Below are positions 1 to 7,243 of a stretch of DNA of 38,080 nucleotides, piece by piece. The stretch spans positions 1-38,080 of the forward strand of contig NZ_JOEQ01000048.1 in NCBI RefSeq assembly GCF_000721075.1. The letters run 5' to 3'. The stretch comes from Streptosporangium amethystogenes (GTDB lineage Bacteria > Actinomycetota > Actinomycetes > Streptosporangiales > Streptosporangiaceae). Below the pieces are notes generated by a model, which was given only the letters and a program-made list of their open reading frames with translations, was not told the DNA's origin and searched no databases. The translations under genes were made by a program, and so were the position numbers. Each line of letters starts with the position of its first letter. Position 1 is the first letter of the stretch.

Positions 1-52
1 ACCCGAGCCTGAGCGTCCAAACCTCCAGGCTCACCTGTTCCACCAGCTTCAC

Positions 53-86
53 CCGAAGGGGCCCGGCATCAGCCGGGCCCCTTCGG
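53..86. terminator. Perfect 15-bp hairpin, probable terminator
   Basis: The arms CCGAAGGGGCCCGGC (53-67) and GCCGGGCCCCTTCGG (72-86) pair perfectly around the loop ATCA. No U-tract follows, which is usual for high-GC actinobacterial terminators. It probably ends transcription of a gene lying left of the window edge. One plus-strand frame stops at 10-12, but too little is present to identify that gene. Confidence 0.7.
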
Positions 87-376
87 CCATTCCCACCGGA
101 TTCTTACCGGTGAAGGCTCCCCTGCCCCGTTTCGCCTTCACCCCCATGTGGTGGAGGACCCGGTCTCCGCCACCGGGCCTGACGCGGCGGCGCGGGCCCT
201 CGGAGACGACCAGGAGCTCCTCTCCCGATCCGCCGGGACGAGCGGGTCGGCACCCACAGGCCGGCAGCGTACGTGATCCGTTCGTATCCGCGTTCCGGCC
301 CCCTGCGAGCACAGGTGCCGGAAGCACTTTCCATGACACGACGCGCGACGGACACCGGCGGTCCTGGAAACCAGAG
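87..376. other. Intergenic stretch with no gene recognised
   Basis: This stretch lies between the edge hairpin and the malic enzyme terminator. Open frames run through it on both strands, but their translations are arginine/proline-rich and resemble nothing known. I see no convincing ribosome binding site, tRNA or repeat copy here. Confidence 0.4.
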
Positions 377-405
377 ACGCCCCCCGCCGGTCGGGCGAGG
401 GGCGT
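377..405 (-). terminator. Hairpin downstream of the malic enzyme gene
   Basis: The outer arms ACGCCCC (377-383) and GGGGCGT (399-405) pair, with further GC pairing inside. The hairpin lies about 80 nt past the stop codon of the leftward malic enzyme gene, so it is a plausible terminator for it. Confidence 0.45.
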
Positions 406-485
406 TCGGTCGGGCGCCTGGTGGGCGTGATCGTGCTTCGGCCGGATGGCGGGTTCGCCTGCCGCGCCGCCTGGGCTGTCGCGAT

Positions 486-1688
486 CTAGAGACGGGCGAC
501 CCCGTCGACACGGGCCTGCTCGGAGACGGCGGCGATGACCGCCGGGGCGACACGCTCGTCGAACGGGCTGGGGATCACGCAGTCGGCCGACAGATCGTCG
601 TCCCCGACCACCCCGGCCAGCGCCTCGGCGGCGGCGACCTTCATGTTCTCGGTGATCGTGGTGGCGCGGACGTCGAGCGCCCCGCGGAAGACGCCGGGGA
701 AGGCCAGCACGTTGTTGATCTGGTTGGGGAAGTCGGAACGGCCGGTCGCGACCACCTGCGCGTACTTGCGCGCGATCTCCGGCCGCACCTCGGGCGTCGG
801 GTTGGACAGCGCGAAGACGATCGAACCGGAGGCCATCGACGCGATGGCCTCCTCCGAGACCGTCGAGCCCGACAGTCCGATGAACACGTCGGCCCCGGCC
901 AGCGCCTGCTCGGTGGAACCGCGCAGGTCGGCCCTGTTGCTGTCGCGGGCCAGGGCCTCCTTCACCGGGTTGAGACCGTCGCGGCCCTGGTGGATGACAC
1001 CCTTGGAGTCGGCCACCGCGATGTCACCGATGCCCGCGTTGAGCAGGATCCGGCTGACCGCGATCCCGGAGGCACCGGCACCGGCGACCACGGCCCGCAG
1101 ATCGCCCAGCGAGCGACCGGTCAGCCGCGCCGCGTTCTTCAGCGCGGCCAGCGCGACGATCGCGGTGCCGTGCTGGTCGTCGTGGAAGACGGGGATGTCG
1201 AGGATCTCGCGGAGGCGCGCCTCGACCTCGAAGCAGCGGGGGGCACTGATGTCCTCGAGGTTGATCCCCCCGAAGGAGGGGGCGAGCCGGACGACCGTCT
1301 CGACCAGTTCGTCCACGTCGGTGCAGTCCAGGCAGATGGGCACCGCGTCGACATTCGCGAACTGCTTGAACAGCAGGGCCTTGCCCTCCATGACCGGCAT
1401 GGCGGCGGCAGGCCCGATGTCTCCGAGACCGAGCACCGCGGTGCCGTCGGAGACGACGGCGACCACATTGGAGATCCAGGTGTAGTCCTTGGCGAGTTCG
1501 GGCTTCTCGGCGATCGCGCTGCAGACCCTGGCCACGCCAGGTGTGTAGGCGAGTGCCAGGTCGTCGGCGTTGCGGACCGGGACCGTGGAACGGACCTCCA
1601 GCTTGCCCCCGCGGTGCAGGGCGAAGGCCGGATCCAGATCCAGGGCTTCGAGTGCTTCGAGAGAGATGGAAGATGGCATGGTGGCCAC
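486..1688 (-). CDS. NAD(P)-dependent malic enzyme
   Basis: Malic enzyme oxidatively decarboxylates malate to pyruvate and CO2 with reduction of NAD(P), linking the TCA cycle to pyruvate and NAD(P)H supply in the cytosol. The 400-residue protein has the short bacterial layout without a phosphotransacetylase domain. Visible motifs are LALAYTPGVA with the catalytic Tyr near residue 48, the metal-binding stretch FHDDQHGTA, the nucleotide-binding loop GAGASGIAVS, ALSNPTPE, and NQINNVLAFPG near the C-terminus. The start used is a GTG preceded by AGGGG; an in-frame ATG three codons later is an alternative. It is transcribed alone, divergently from the CGNR gene. Cofactor preference cannot be read reliably from the sequence. 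Confidence 0.93.
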   Translation of the reverse strand: MATMPSSISLEALEALDLDPAFALHRGGKLEVRSTVPVRNADDLALAYTPGVARVCSAIAEKPELAKDYTWISNVVAVVSDGTAVLGLGDIGPAAAMPVMEGKALLFKQFANVDAVPICLDCTDVDELVETVVRLAPSFGGINLEDISAPRCFEVEARLREILDIPVFHDDQHGTAIVALAALKNAARLTGRSLGDLRAVVAGAGASGIAVSRILLNAGIGDIAVADSKGVIHQGRDGLNPVKEALARDSNRADLRGSTEQALAGADVFIGLSGSTVSEEAIASMASGSIVFALSNPTPEVRPEIARKYAQVVATGRSDFPNQINNVLAFPGVFRGALDVRATTITENMKVAAAEALAGVVGDDDLSADCVIPSPFDERVAPAVIAAVSEQARVDGVARL

Positions 1689-1927
1689 AGCGACCCCTGT
1701 AGTTCAGTCAGGCAGACGGATAGTTCCTTCTGAGACGGCCGCGGAAAGCCTGTCCCCGGCTTCTGTAGCCGCTCGGGGCCTACTTCACTGAGCACGGTCG
1801 CCTGGAGGGTTCGGGGGTCACCCGTCGCTCGATTGTGCCACATGTTGAGACTGTCACCACGGGCGGGTGCCCCATACTTTCGTCGTCCCGGTGTTAACCT
1901 CACCACACCGTGTAATACTCGAAGTCC

Positions 1928-2488
1928 ATGCCACCTCTTACATTGACGGATCCCCAGATGGACCTGACCTCCTACGCGGAGCTGGCCGTACTACTGATCA
2001 ACAGCCCCGACCGGCTGACCGGTCTCGAAGGGCTGCGCGCGCTCCTGGAAGAGGGCGGTCGCTACCGGCCCGGCTGCCGCATCACCAGAAGCGACCTGGA
2101 AGCCCTGCGCGACCTGCGCGAAGAGCTGATGGTCGTGTTCGAGACCGCCGAGGCGGGCGACGAGGAGGCGGTGGTCGACCGGCTCAACTCACTGCTGATC
2201 CACCACCCGGTCCAGCCACAGATCTCCGGGCACGACGGCGAGCGCTGGCACCTGCACCTCACCGAGGGCGGCCGGATGGCCGACCAGTACGCGGTGGGAG
2301 CGGTGATGGGACTCGCCACCATGATCACCGATCTCGGTGTCGACCGGCTCGGCCTCTGCCAGGCGCCGCCCTGCCGCAGGGCCTACCTCGACACCTCCTC
2401 CAACCGGTCGCGCCGGTACTGCTCGGAGCGGTGCGCCAGCCGTGCCAACGTCGCCGCCTACCGGGCCCGCCAGAAGGTCGGCCAGTAG
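1928..2488 (+). CDS. CGNR zinc-finger protein (ABATE-type regulator)
   Basis: The 186-residue protein matches the actinobacterial CGNR zinc-finger family, thought to be transcriptional regulators with an N-terminal ABATE-like domain. The C-terminus shows the four-cysteine finger: LCQAPPCRR, then RYCSERC, then the basic helix ANVAAYRARQ. The signature CGNR itself reads CASR here. The N-terminal part (about residues 11-130) is helical and acidic, as in relatives. An in-frame ATG at 1958 (MDLTSYAELA) is an equally good start by family length. The 3' end overlaps the convergent sodX gene by 31 bp. Its target is unknown. Confidence 0.8.
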   Translation: MPPLTLTDPQMDLTSYAELAVLLINSPDRLTGLEGLRALLEEGGRYRPGCRITRSDLEALRDLREELMVVFETAEAGDEEAVVDRLNSLLIHHPVQPQISGHDGERWHLHLTEGGRMADQYAVGAVMGLATMITDLGVDRLGLCQAPPCRRAYLDTSSNRSRRYCSERCASRANVAAYRARQKVGQ

Positions 2489-2760
2489 CGCAGCACCACC
2501 CGGCCGACGATCGACGATGGAGGCAGCGCGCCGAAGTCCCAGCTGTCACGCCTGCCGGGAGCACGCTGGTTGTCGCTCTCCAGCCACCAGCCGCCGTCCG
2601 CCTCCCAGACCGCGCGTTTGACGATGAGCACGGCAGGGTCGGACGGCAGCCGGGCGACGACCAGATCGCCGGGCCTCACCACCGCTCCGCGCCGTACCCA
2701 GAGCCAGTCGCCGGACCGCAGCGCGGGCAGCATCGAGTCCCCCGCGACACGTACTCTCAT
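2458..2760 (-). CDS. sodX: Nickel-type superoxide dismutase maturation protease
   Basis: SodX is a small S24/S26 signal-peptidase-like protease that removes the N-terminal propeptide of Ni-superoxide dismutase so that the new N-terminal His can bind nickel. The 100-residue protein starts MRVRVAGDSMLPALRSGDW, which carries the catalytic Ser in the GDSM box. A conserved Lys follows in VLIVKRAV, giving the Ser/Lys dyad. The C-terminus has the family stretch SDNQRAPGRRDSWDFG. The ATG at 2760 is preceded by GGGAGGGGG. It is divergent from sodN with a 90-bp gap, the usual partnership. The 3' end overlaps the CGNR gene. Confidence 0.9.
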   Translation of the reverse strand: MRVRVAGDSMLPALRSGDWLWVRRGAVVRPGDLVVARLPSDPAVLIVKRAVWEADGGWWLESDNQRAPGRRDSWDFGALPPSSIVGRVVLRYWPTFWRAR

Positions 2761-2850
2761 CGAGCGTAACCCCCTCCCACACGGGCATTCAGAGACGAGT
2801 AAGGTCGTTAACCGGACCATTCTGAACATGGCATCAAGGAAGGATTTCCG

Positions 2851-3252
2851 ATGCTCGCACGACTTCTGCGCCCCAGGAACATCGCGTCGGCGCACTGCGA
2901 CCTGCCCTGCGGCGTATACGACCCGGCCCAGGCCCGCATCGAGGCCGAGTCCGTCAAGGCCATCATGGAGAAGTACGCCGGAAACGAGGACCCGGTGTTC
3001 CGCTCCCGTGCGCTCACCATCAAGGAGGAGCGGGCCGAGCTGGTCAAGCACCACCTGTGGGTGCTGTGGACCGACTACTTCAAGCCCCCGCACCTGGAGA
3101 CCTACCCGCAGCTGCACCAGCTGTTCTGGGAGGCCACCAAGCTCGCGGGCGCGGCCGGCGGCAAGGGCACCGTCGACGTCGCCAAGGCCGACGAGCTGCT
3201 GGGCAAGATCGACGAGATCTCCAAGATCTTCTGGGAGACCAAGGCCGCCTGA
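2851..3252 (+). CDS. sodN: Nickel-containing superoxide dismutase
   Basis: SodN converts superoxide to hydrogen peroxide and oxygen in the cytosol using a nickel centre. The 133-residue precursor has a 14-residue propeptide ending IASA. Cleavage exposes the nickel hook HCDLPCG: His15, Cys16 and Cys20 of the precursor are His1, Cys2 and Cys6 of the mature 119-residue enzyme, which forms a four-helix bundle. The strong ribosome site AAGGAAGGA precedes the ATG. The processing protease gene sodX is divergent and adjacent. The 90-bp shared promoter region shows no clear Fur/Nur-type palindrome to me. Confidence 0.97.
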   Translation: MLARLLRPRNIASAHCDLPCGVYDPAQARIEAESVKAIMEKYAGNEDPVFRSRALTIKEERAELVKHHLWVLWTDYFKPPHLETYPQLHQLFWEATKLAGAAGGKGTVDVAKADELLGKIDEISKIFWETKAA

Positions 3253-3266
3253 AACCCTCACGACCA

Positions 3267-3388
3267 CCCCGTGAGGAAGCGTCGGCGACTGGACTGAGGA
3301 GGGGGAGGTCGCGAGGAACGAGCGACCTCCCCCGACGAGGGAAGGAGCCGGACAAGAGCGGCCTCACCTCGACGCGCAGCGTCGCCAT
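3267..3388 (-). repeat. Intergenic multi-hairpin repeat, copy A
   Basis: This is the shortest copy of a six-member family. Read on the minus strand the order is: H1 hairpin (GCGACGC, loop TGC, then GCGTCG), GGTGAGGCCGCTCTTG, CTTCCCTCGTCG, the H3 stem-loop, then the core CTCAGTCCAGTCGCCG. On the plus strand H3 is GGGGGAGGTCGC (3301-3312), loop GAGGAACGA, GCGACCTCCCCC (3322-3333), a perfect 12-bp stem. The tail hairpins of longer copies are nearly absent. It lies between sodN and the rsbW-like gene, both rightward. No coding function is likely. Confidence 0.85.
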
Positions 3389-3508
3389 CTACACGACACG
3401 CGCTAGCTTCGTAATCAATACAGTCAAATCGCCCCGATCGCGAGTCCAAATGGGCCAACCACCGTCTCAGGGCTGTAGGTTGCAGTCAGCGACTCTGCGA
3501 GGAGGAAC

Positions 3509-3934
3509 GTGACCGAACACACCGAGGCGCCCGCAGTCGGCATGGGCGGGATCCGTGACGTGGTGAGCGTCCGGCTGCCGGCGACGAGTGCTTATCTATC
3601 CGTGCTGCGTACGGCGACAGCCGCACTTGCCGTACGGCTGGACTTCACGCTGGACGAGATCGAGGATCTACGGATCGCGGTCGATGAGGCGTGCGCGATG
3701 CTGCTGACCCAGGCCGTCCCCGGCACCGATCTGACCGCCGAGTTCGAACTCACCGGGCAGTTGATGAAGGTGCGGGTCGAGGTCAGCACGGTGGGAAGCA
3801 CCCCCCCGAAGCGCGACGATTTCGCGTGGATGGTGCTCACCGCCCTGGCTGATGATGTGGATGCCGTAACCGACTCCCCCGACCGTATGGCGATCGTCCT
3901 CCGCAAGCGCCGAGGCGCGGCGAGGCCGGCGTGA
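3509..3934 (+). CDS. RsbW-like anti-sigma factor
   Basis: Proteins of this family bind SigB/SigF-type sigma factors and release them when an anti-anti-sigma factor takes over. The 141-residue protein resembles the HATPase fold of RsbW, with VSVRLPATSAYLSVLRTATA and then the N-box-like helix DLRIAVDEACAML near residues 50-62. The Asn that binds Mg-ATP in typical RsbW is not visible, and the glycine-rich ATP lid is replaced by DDFAWMVLTAL, so ATP binding and kinase activity are doubtful. The GTG start has the ribosome site GGAGGA eight bases upstream. It overlaps the downstream sigma gene by 4 bp, the classical anti-sigma/sigma pairing. Confidence 0.82.
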   Translation: MTEHTEAPAVGMGGIRDVVSVRLPATSAYLSVLRTATAALAVRLDFTLDEIEDLRIAVDEACAMLLTQAVPGTDLTAEFELTGQLMKVRVEVSTVGSTPPKRDDFAWMVLTALADDVDAVTDSPDRMAIVLRKRRGAARPA

Positions 3935-4731
3935 CGGAAAGGACTCGTGCCATGGCCGCCAGCGACCACGCGGTGCCCGACCGGGTGCGTGCGCGCCTGC
4001 TCTTCGCAGAGCTGGTGGAGTTGACCTCCGACGACCCCCGGCGCCAGCGCATCCGTGACGAGCTCGTCGAGCTCCACCTTCCCCTCGTCGAATATCTCGC
4101 CCGCCGGTTCCGCAACCGGGGCGAGTGGCTGGATGACCTCACACAGGTCGCGACCATCGGCCTGATCAAGTCGATCGACCGCTTCGATCTCGGCCGCGGT
4201 GTGGAGTTCTCCACCTACGCCACCCCGACGATCGTCGGTGAGATCAAACGTCACTTCCGTGACAAGGGCTGGGCGGTCCGTGTACCGCGTCGGCTTCAGG
4301 AGCTGAAGCTCTCGCTCACCAAGGCGATCAGTGAGCTCTCCCAGCGGGAGGGACGCGCGCCGACCGTGGCCGAGCTGGCCACGTTCCTGAAGATGAGCGA
4401 GGAGGAGGTGCTCGAAGGACTGGAGTCGGCCAACGCCTACTCCACGGTCTCCCTCGACGCGCCCGACTCCGGTGACGACGACGCGCCGGCGGTGGCCGAC
4501 TCCCTCGGCATCGTGGACGACTCCCTGGAGGGCGTCGAGTACCGTGAGTCGCTCAAGCCCCTGCTGGAGCGGCTGCCTCCGCGCGAGAAGCGAATCCTGC
4601 TGCTGCGTTTCTTCGGCAACATGACACAGTCTCAGATCGCCACCGAGCTCGGCATCTCGCAGATGCACGTGTCCCGGCTGCTCGCCAGGACACTCGCCCA
4701 GCTCCGCGAGGGCTTGACCGTGGACGACTAG
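3931..4731 (+). CDS. sigF: RNA polymerase sigma factor, SigB/SigF family
   Basis: This group 3 sigma factor directs RNA polymerase to stress or development promoters. The 266-residue protein shows region 2 (LPLVEYLARRFRNRGEWLD, then DDLTQVATIGLIKSIDRFD and FSTYATPTIVGEIKRHFRD), region 3 near residues 115-180, and a region 4 helix-turn-helix (TQSQIATELGISQMHVSRLL). The GTG start overlaps the preceding anti-sigma gene. An in-frame ATG at 3952, preceded by GGAAAGG, would give a protein 7 residues shorter. Co-translation with the RsbW-like protein implies tight stoichiometry. Actinobacteria carry several SigF paralogues, so exact orthology is uncertain. Confidence 0.88.
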   Translation: MTERTRAMAASDHAVPDRVRARLLFAELVELTSDDPRRQRIRDELVELHLPLVEYLARRFRNRGEWLDDLTQVATIGLIKSIDRFDLGRGVEFSTYATPTIVGEIKRHFRDKGWAVRVPRRLQELKLSLTKAISELSQREGRAPTVAELATFLKMSEEEVLEGLESANAYSTVSLDAPDSGDDDAPAVADSLGIVDDSLEGVEYRESLKPLLERLPPREKRILLLRFFGNMTQSQIATELGISQMHVSRLLARTLAQLREGLTVDD

Positions 4732-4798
4732 GGCCCGCCTGGCAGGTCCTGCCGTGGCGGGGATCGGTCAGGTGGTGCCTCGTAAGGCGGAGGAGGGA

Positions 4799-4816
4799 AC
4801 CGCGGTGGGCCGCGGT
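4799..4816. terminator. Hairpin between convergent sigF and membrane protein gene
   Basis: The arms ACCGCGG and CCGCGGT pair perfectly around TGGG. Its place between two converging genes fits a bidirectional terminator. A smaller hairpin (GGCAG/CTGCC) lies at 4741-4753, just after the sigma gene. Confidence 0.6.
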
Positions 4817-4861
4817 GACCGGTGACGCGGCGAGGCCCCGTCTGACCAACCCCGCGACTGC

Positions 4862-5290
4862 CTACTCCTGGTCCCCGTAGAGGGCGTGCGTCGTCGGCGG
4901 GGACAGTAGCGTGACCAGTCCGATCACCGCCAGGGTGATCAGCGAGATGCCGATCACCAGTTGGTCGGACTGGATCAGCGTGATCGAGATCGGGGTGGCG
5001 AAGATCTGCGTCAGCACGCCCGGACTCCGGGACCACCGCTCGGTGAGGATCATGCCCCATCCGACCCAGAGCAGAGCCGCACCGATGATGATCCCGGACA
5101 CCGCGACGGCGATCGAGGTCATCAGGTCGGACGGCTGGCCGATCACGGTCTCCACTCCGACGTAGCCGCCGAGGAGCAGAGCGGTGGCGCCTTCCACCGC
5201 CATGACGGCGGCGGCGACGGTGAGGGTCATCGGACGGTTCGACACGCTGTCAACCCTATCGCCGAGGGGGGCCGCACCGTTCTTTGCCAT
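4862..5290 (-). CDS. Integral membrane protein of unknown function
   Basis: The 142-residue protein has a short polar N-terminus (MAKNGAAPLGDRVDSVSNRP) followed by about four hydrophobic helices: roughly residues 20-42 (TLTVAAAVMAVEGATALLL), 55-80 (SIAVAVSGIIIGAALLWVGW), 90-105, and 110-132 (VIGISLITLAVIGLVTLL). There is no cleavable signal peptide. It resembles small actinobacterial membrane proteins of no assigned role. It is divergent from the diacylglycerol kinase gene with a 69-bp gap. No functional motif is visible. Confidence 0.75.
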   Translation of the reverse strand: MAKNGAAPLGDRVDSVSNRPMTLTVAAAVMAVEGATALLLGGYVGVETVIGQPSDLMTSIAVAVSGIIIGAALLWVGWGMILTERWSRSPGVLTQIFATPISITLIQSDQLVIGISLITLAVIGLVTLLSPPTTHALYGDQE

Positions 5291-5347
5291 CTTGGCTTGG
5301 ACCTTGGCGGAAGGTCGGGTTTCGACGGAAGTTCGGGGCTCGGCGGA

Positions 5348-5353
5348 TACGCT
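5348..5353 (+). promoter_or_regulatory. -10 hexamer of the diacylglycerol kinase gene, leaderless
   Basis: TACGCT fits the actinobacterial -10 pattern TANNNT and ends 6 nt before the ATG at 5360. No ribosome binding site fits, so the mRNA probably begins at or next to the start codon. No clear -35 is seen. Confidence 0.45.
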
Positions 5354-5359
5354 GGGATT

Positions 5360-6319
5360 ATGCGCGCGATGCTCCTGGTGAATCCGAAGGCGACGACGAC
5401 CAACCAGCGGACCAGGGATGTGCTCATCAGAGCGCTGAGCGCGACGATGAACCTGACCGTCGAGGAGACCGGCTACCGGGGGCACGCGACACAGCTCTCC
5501 CGCAAGGCCCACGCCTCCGGTTACGACGTGCTGGCCGTCCTGGGCGGTGATGGCACCATCAACGAGGCAGTGAACGGGCTGCTCGACCCGGTGGACGGAA
5601 AGGGTGGCGACGAGGGCAGCTCGGCCGACCGGCCGGCACTGCTGGCCATCCCCGGCGGCAGTGCCAATGTCTTCGCCAGGGCCCTCGGCCTGCCGAACAG
5701 CCCGGTCGAGGCGGTAGGGGCGATCCTGGAGGCGATCCGTGACGGCCGGCAGCGAATCGTCGGCCTCGGTCAGGCGATCTGGGATGGCCAGACTAGATAT
5801 TTCACGTTCTGCAGTGGCCTGGGGTACGACGCCGAGGTGGTCAGGGCGGTCGAAGGGATACGAGGCACCGGCCGTAAGGCCACGCCCGCACGCTATGTGA
5901 ACACCGCGTTACACCACTACCTGTCGACGGACAAGCGTCATCCCTCGATGACCGTCGAGGGGCCGGAGGTGCCGCCGACCGGCGGCATCTACATGGCCGT
6001 CGTCTCCAACACCTCACCCTGGACGTACATCGGCCCGCGGCCGGTCTCACCGACCCCGTGGGCGAGCTTCGAGACCGGCCTTGACCTGCTGGGACTGCAA
6101 CGCCTGGGCCTGCCGAGCATGCTCCAGCTGATACCTCAGATCATCGGTGCCCGCGACACCCTGCCCACCGGCCGTCACCTGGTGCAACTTCACGACGAGA
6201 GAGAGTTCACGCTGAGTGCCGAGCGGCCCGTGGCGTTTCAGCTGGACGGGGACTATCTGGGGGAGGTTGAGCGAATAACGTTCCGCTCTATCCCTAATGC
6301 GTTACGAGTCGTGGTCTAA
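5360..6319 (+). CDS. Diacylglycerol/lipid kinase family protein
   Basis: Enzymes of this family phosphorylate diacylglycerol or related lipids with ATP and act at the cytoplasmic face of the membrane. The 319-residue protein opens MRAMLLVNPKA. It has the DAGK catalytic glycine motif GGDGTINEAVNGL near residues 61-73 and PGGSANVFARALGLP near 100. The C-terminal beta domain ends FQLDGDYLGEVERITF, typical of the YegS/DgkB fold. The start is set by the family N-terminus and the -10 just upstream. The substrate could be diacylglycerol or another lipid alcohol; the sequence alone does not decide. Confidence 0.88.
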   Translation: MRAMLLVNPKATTTNQRTRDVLIRALSATMNLTVEETGYRGHATQLSRKAHASGYDVLAVLGGDGTINEAVNGLLDPVDGKGGDEGSSADRPALLAIPGGSANVFARALGLPNSPVEAVGAILEAIRDGRQRIVGLGQAIWDGQTRYFTFCSGLGYDAEVVRAVEGIRGTGRKATPARYVNTALHHYLSTDKRHPSMTVEGPEVPPTGGIYMAVVSNTSPWTYIGPRPVSPTPWASFETGLDLLGLQRLGLPSMLQLIPQIIGARDTLPTGRHLVQLHDEREFTLSAERPVAFQLDGDYLGEVERITFRSIPNALRVVV

Positions 6320-6410
6320 CCCATTACGTCCCGTCATCGTGTGACGCATCCGACATCCATTTCAGGCAAAACGTTCTCCCAAACCTCTTGCGTGTACTGA
6401 GCGTGGCTGA

Positions 6411-6424
6411 CAATCTCGAGATTG
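6411..6424. promoter_or_regulatory. Perfect 14-bp palindrome upstream of whiB1
   Basis: CAATCTCGAGATTG is fully self-complementary. It sits in the 279-bp gap between the lipid kinase and whiB1 genes, about 175 bp before the whiB1 ATG. It looks like a dimeric regulator operator, and a TTGACG hexamer overlaps its right edge (6422-6427). The regulator is unknown. Confidence 0.45.
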
Positions 6425-6531
6425 ACGTCGGAACGTAGGACCTTTGAGCGGTACCCCGCTCCCAGGCCATCGGCGATCAAGCGGACGCGCCCCGAGCCGA
6501 ACCCCGGATCGGGGAGTTGTTCGCGCTGGTT

Positions 6532-6547
6532 AGTGAAACTCTTCACA
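6532..6547. promoter_or_regulatory. CRP/FNR-family binding site upstream of whiB1
   Basis: AGTGA-N6-TCACA (6532-6536 and 6543-6547) differs from the classical CRP consensus TGTGA-N6-TCACA at one base. In Mycobacterium tuberculosis the whiB1 promoter is controlled by the cAMP receptor protein Rv3676, so a site 52 bp before the whiB1 start codon fits a conserved cAMP input. The transcription start is not known here. Confidence 0.6.
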
Positions 6548-6598
6548 AAGTGAGCCGCTGGAGCGCGTAAGGGCTCCTCTTTACTAAGGAGTGGACGC

Positions 6599-6853
6599 AT
6601 GGACTGGCGCCACCGAGCTGCCTGCCGTGACGTGGACCCCGAGCTGTTCTTCCCGATCGGCAACACCGGCCCCGCCCTGATGCAGATCGAAGAAGCGAAG
6701 CAGGTCTGCCGTACTTGCACCATCAGTGAAGCATGCCTGAAGTGGGCACTGGAATCCGGGCAGGACGCCGGCGTCTGGGGCGGCCTGAGCGAGGACGAGC
6801 GACGCGCCTTCAAGCGACGTACGGCCCGCGCCCGCGCCCGCAGTAGTGTCTGA
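6599..6853 (+). CDS. whiB1: WhiB-family iron-sulfur regulator WhiB1/WblE
   Basis: WhiB1 carries an NO-sensitive [4Fe-4S] cluster and acts with the primary sigma factor as a transcription regulator; it is essential in mycobacteria. The 84-residue protein has the four cluster cysteines Cys9, Cys37, Cys40 and Cys46 (VCRTCTISEAC), the GVWGG turn near residues 58-62, and a basic C-terminal tail FKRRTARARAR for DNA contact. The ribosome site AAGGAG lies 7 nt before the ATG. The next gene, pdtaS, is convergent, the same order as Rv3219-Rv3220c in M. tuberculosis. A repeat copy fills the gap between them. Confidence 0.95.
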   Translation: MDWRHRAACRDVDPELFFPIGNTGPALMQIEEAKQVCRTCTISEACLKWALESGQDAGVWGGLSEDERRAFKRRTARARARSSV

Positions 6854-6855
6854 CT

Positions 6856-7061
6856 GCGACGCGTGCCTTTGGCGACGCTAACGCGTCGCGGTGAGACCGC
6901 TCTTACCCGGCTCTGTACTGTCGGCGACGCTAACGCATCGCAGTGAGACCGCTCTTACCCGGCTCCTTCCCTCGTCGTTCATCCGCTTCACTCCTCAGTC
7001 CAGTCGCCGGCGCGGCCTCACGGTCGTCCCTTGGGCAGGGCATGGGCACGTCCCGAGGTGG
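6856..7061 (+). repeat. Intergenic multi-hairpin repeat, copy B
   Basis: It begins just after the whiB1 stop codon. A full H1 hairpin (GCGACGC-TAAC-GCGTCGC from 6872) plus GGTGAGACCGCTCTTACC is followed by a second, partly decayed H1-H2 unit from 6924. Then come CTTCCCTCGTCG, a variant segment TCATCCGCTTCACTCC in place of the H3 stem, the core CTCAGTCCAGTCGCCGGCG, and a decayed tail. The remaining sequence to 7243, before the pdtaS stop, shows nothing I recognise and is less GC-rich. Confidence 0.83.
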
Positions 7062-7243
7062 CATCTGATCGGTCACCTGGGTGGCGTTGTGGTGAAGTGC
7101 GCTGGCCTGGTTTCCTACCTCTTCGTTTGTTCCGTTTCGCGTTGCGTCAACGGCGACGTCGCGCGTAGCGGTAGGGATGCTCCGCTTTTTGGCCCGGTCG
7201 GCGATGCGGCCTCGCTGTGAGGTTTCGATCTGATGCGGTTTTC

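Noticed and set aside
273..1733. 486-residue rightward open frame opposite the malic enzyme
   Set aside because: It is a shadow of high-GC third-position bias. The reverse strand encodes a complete, well-conserved malic enzyme.
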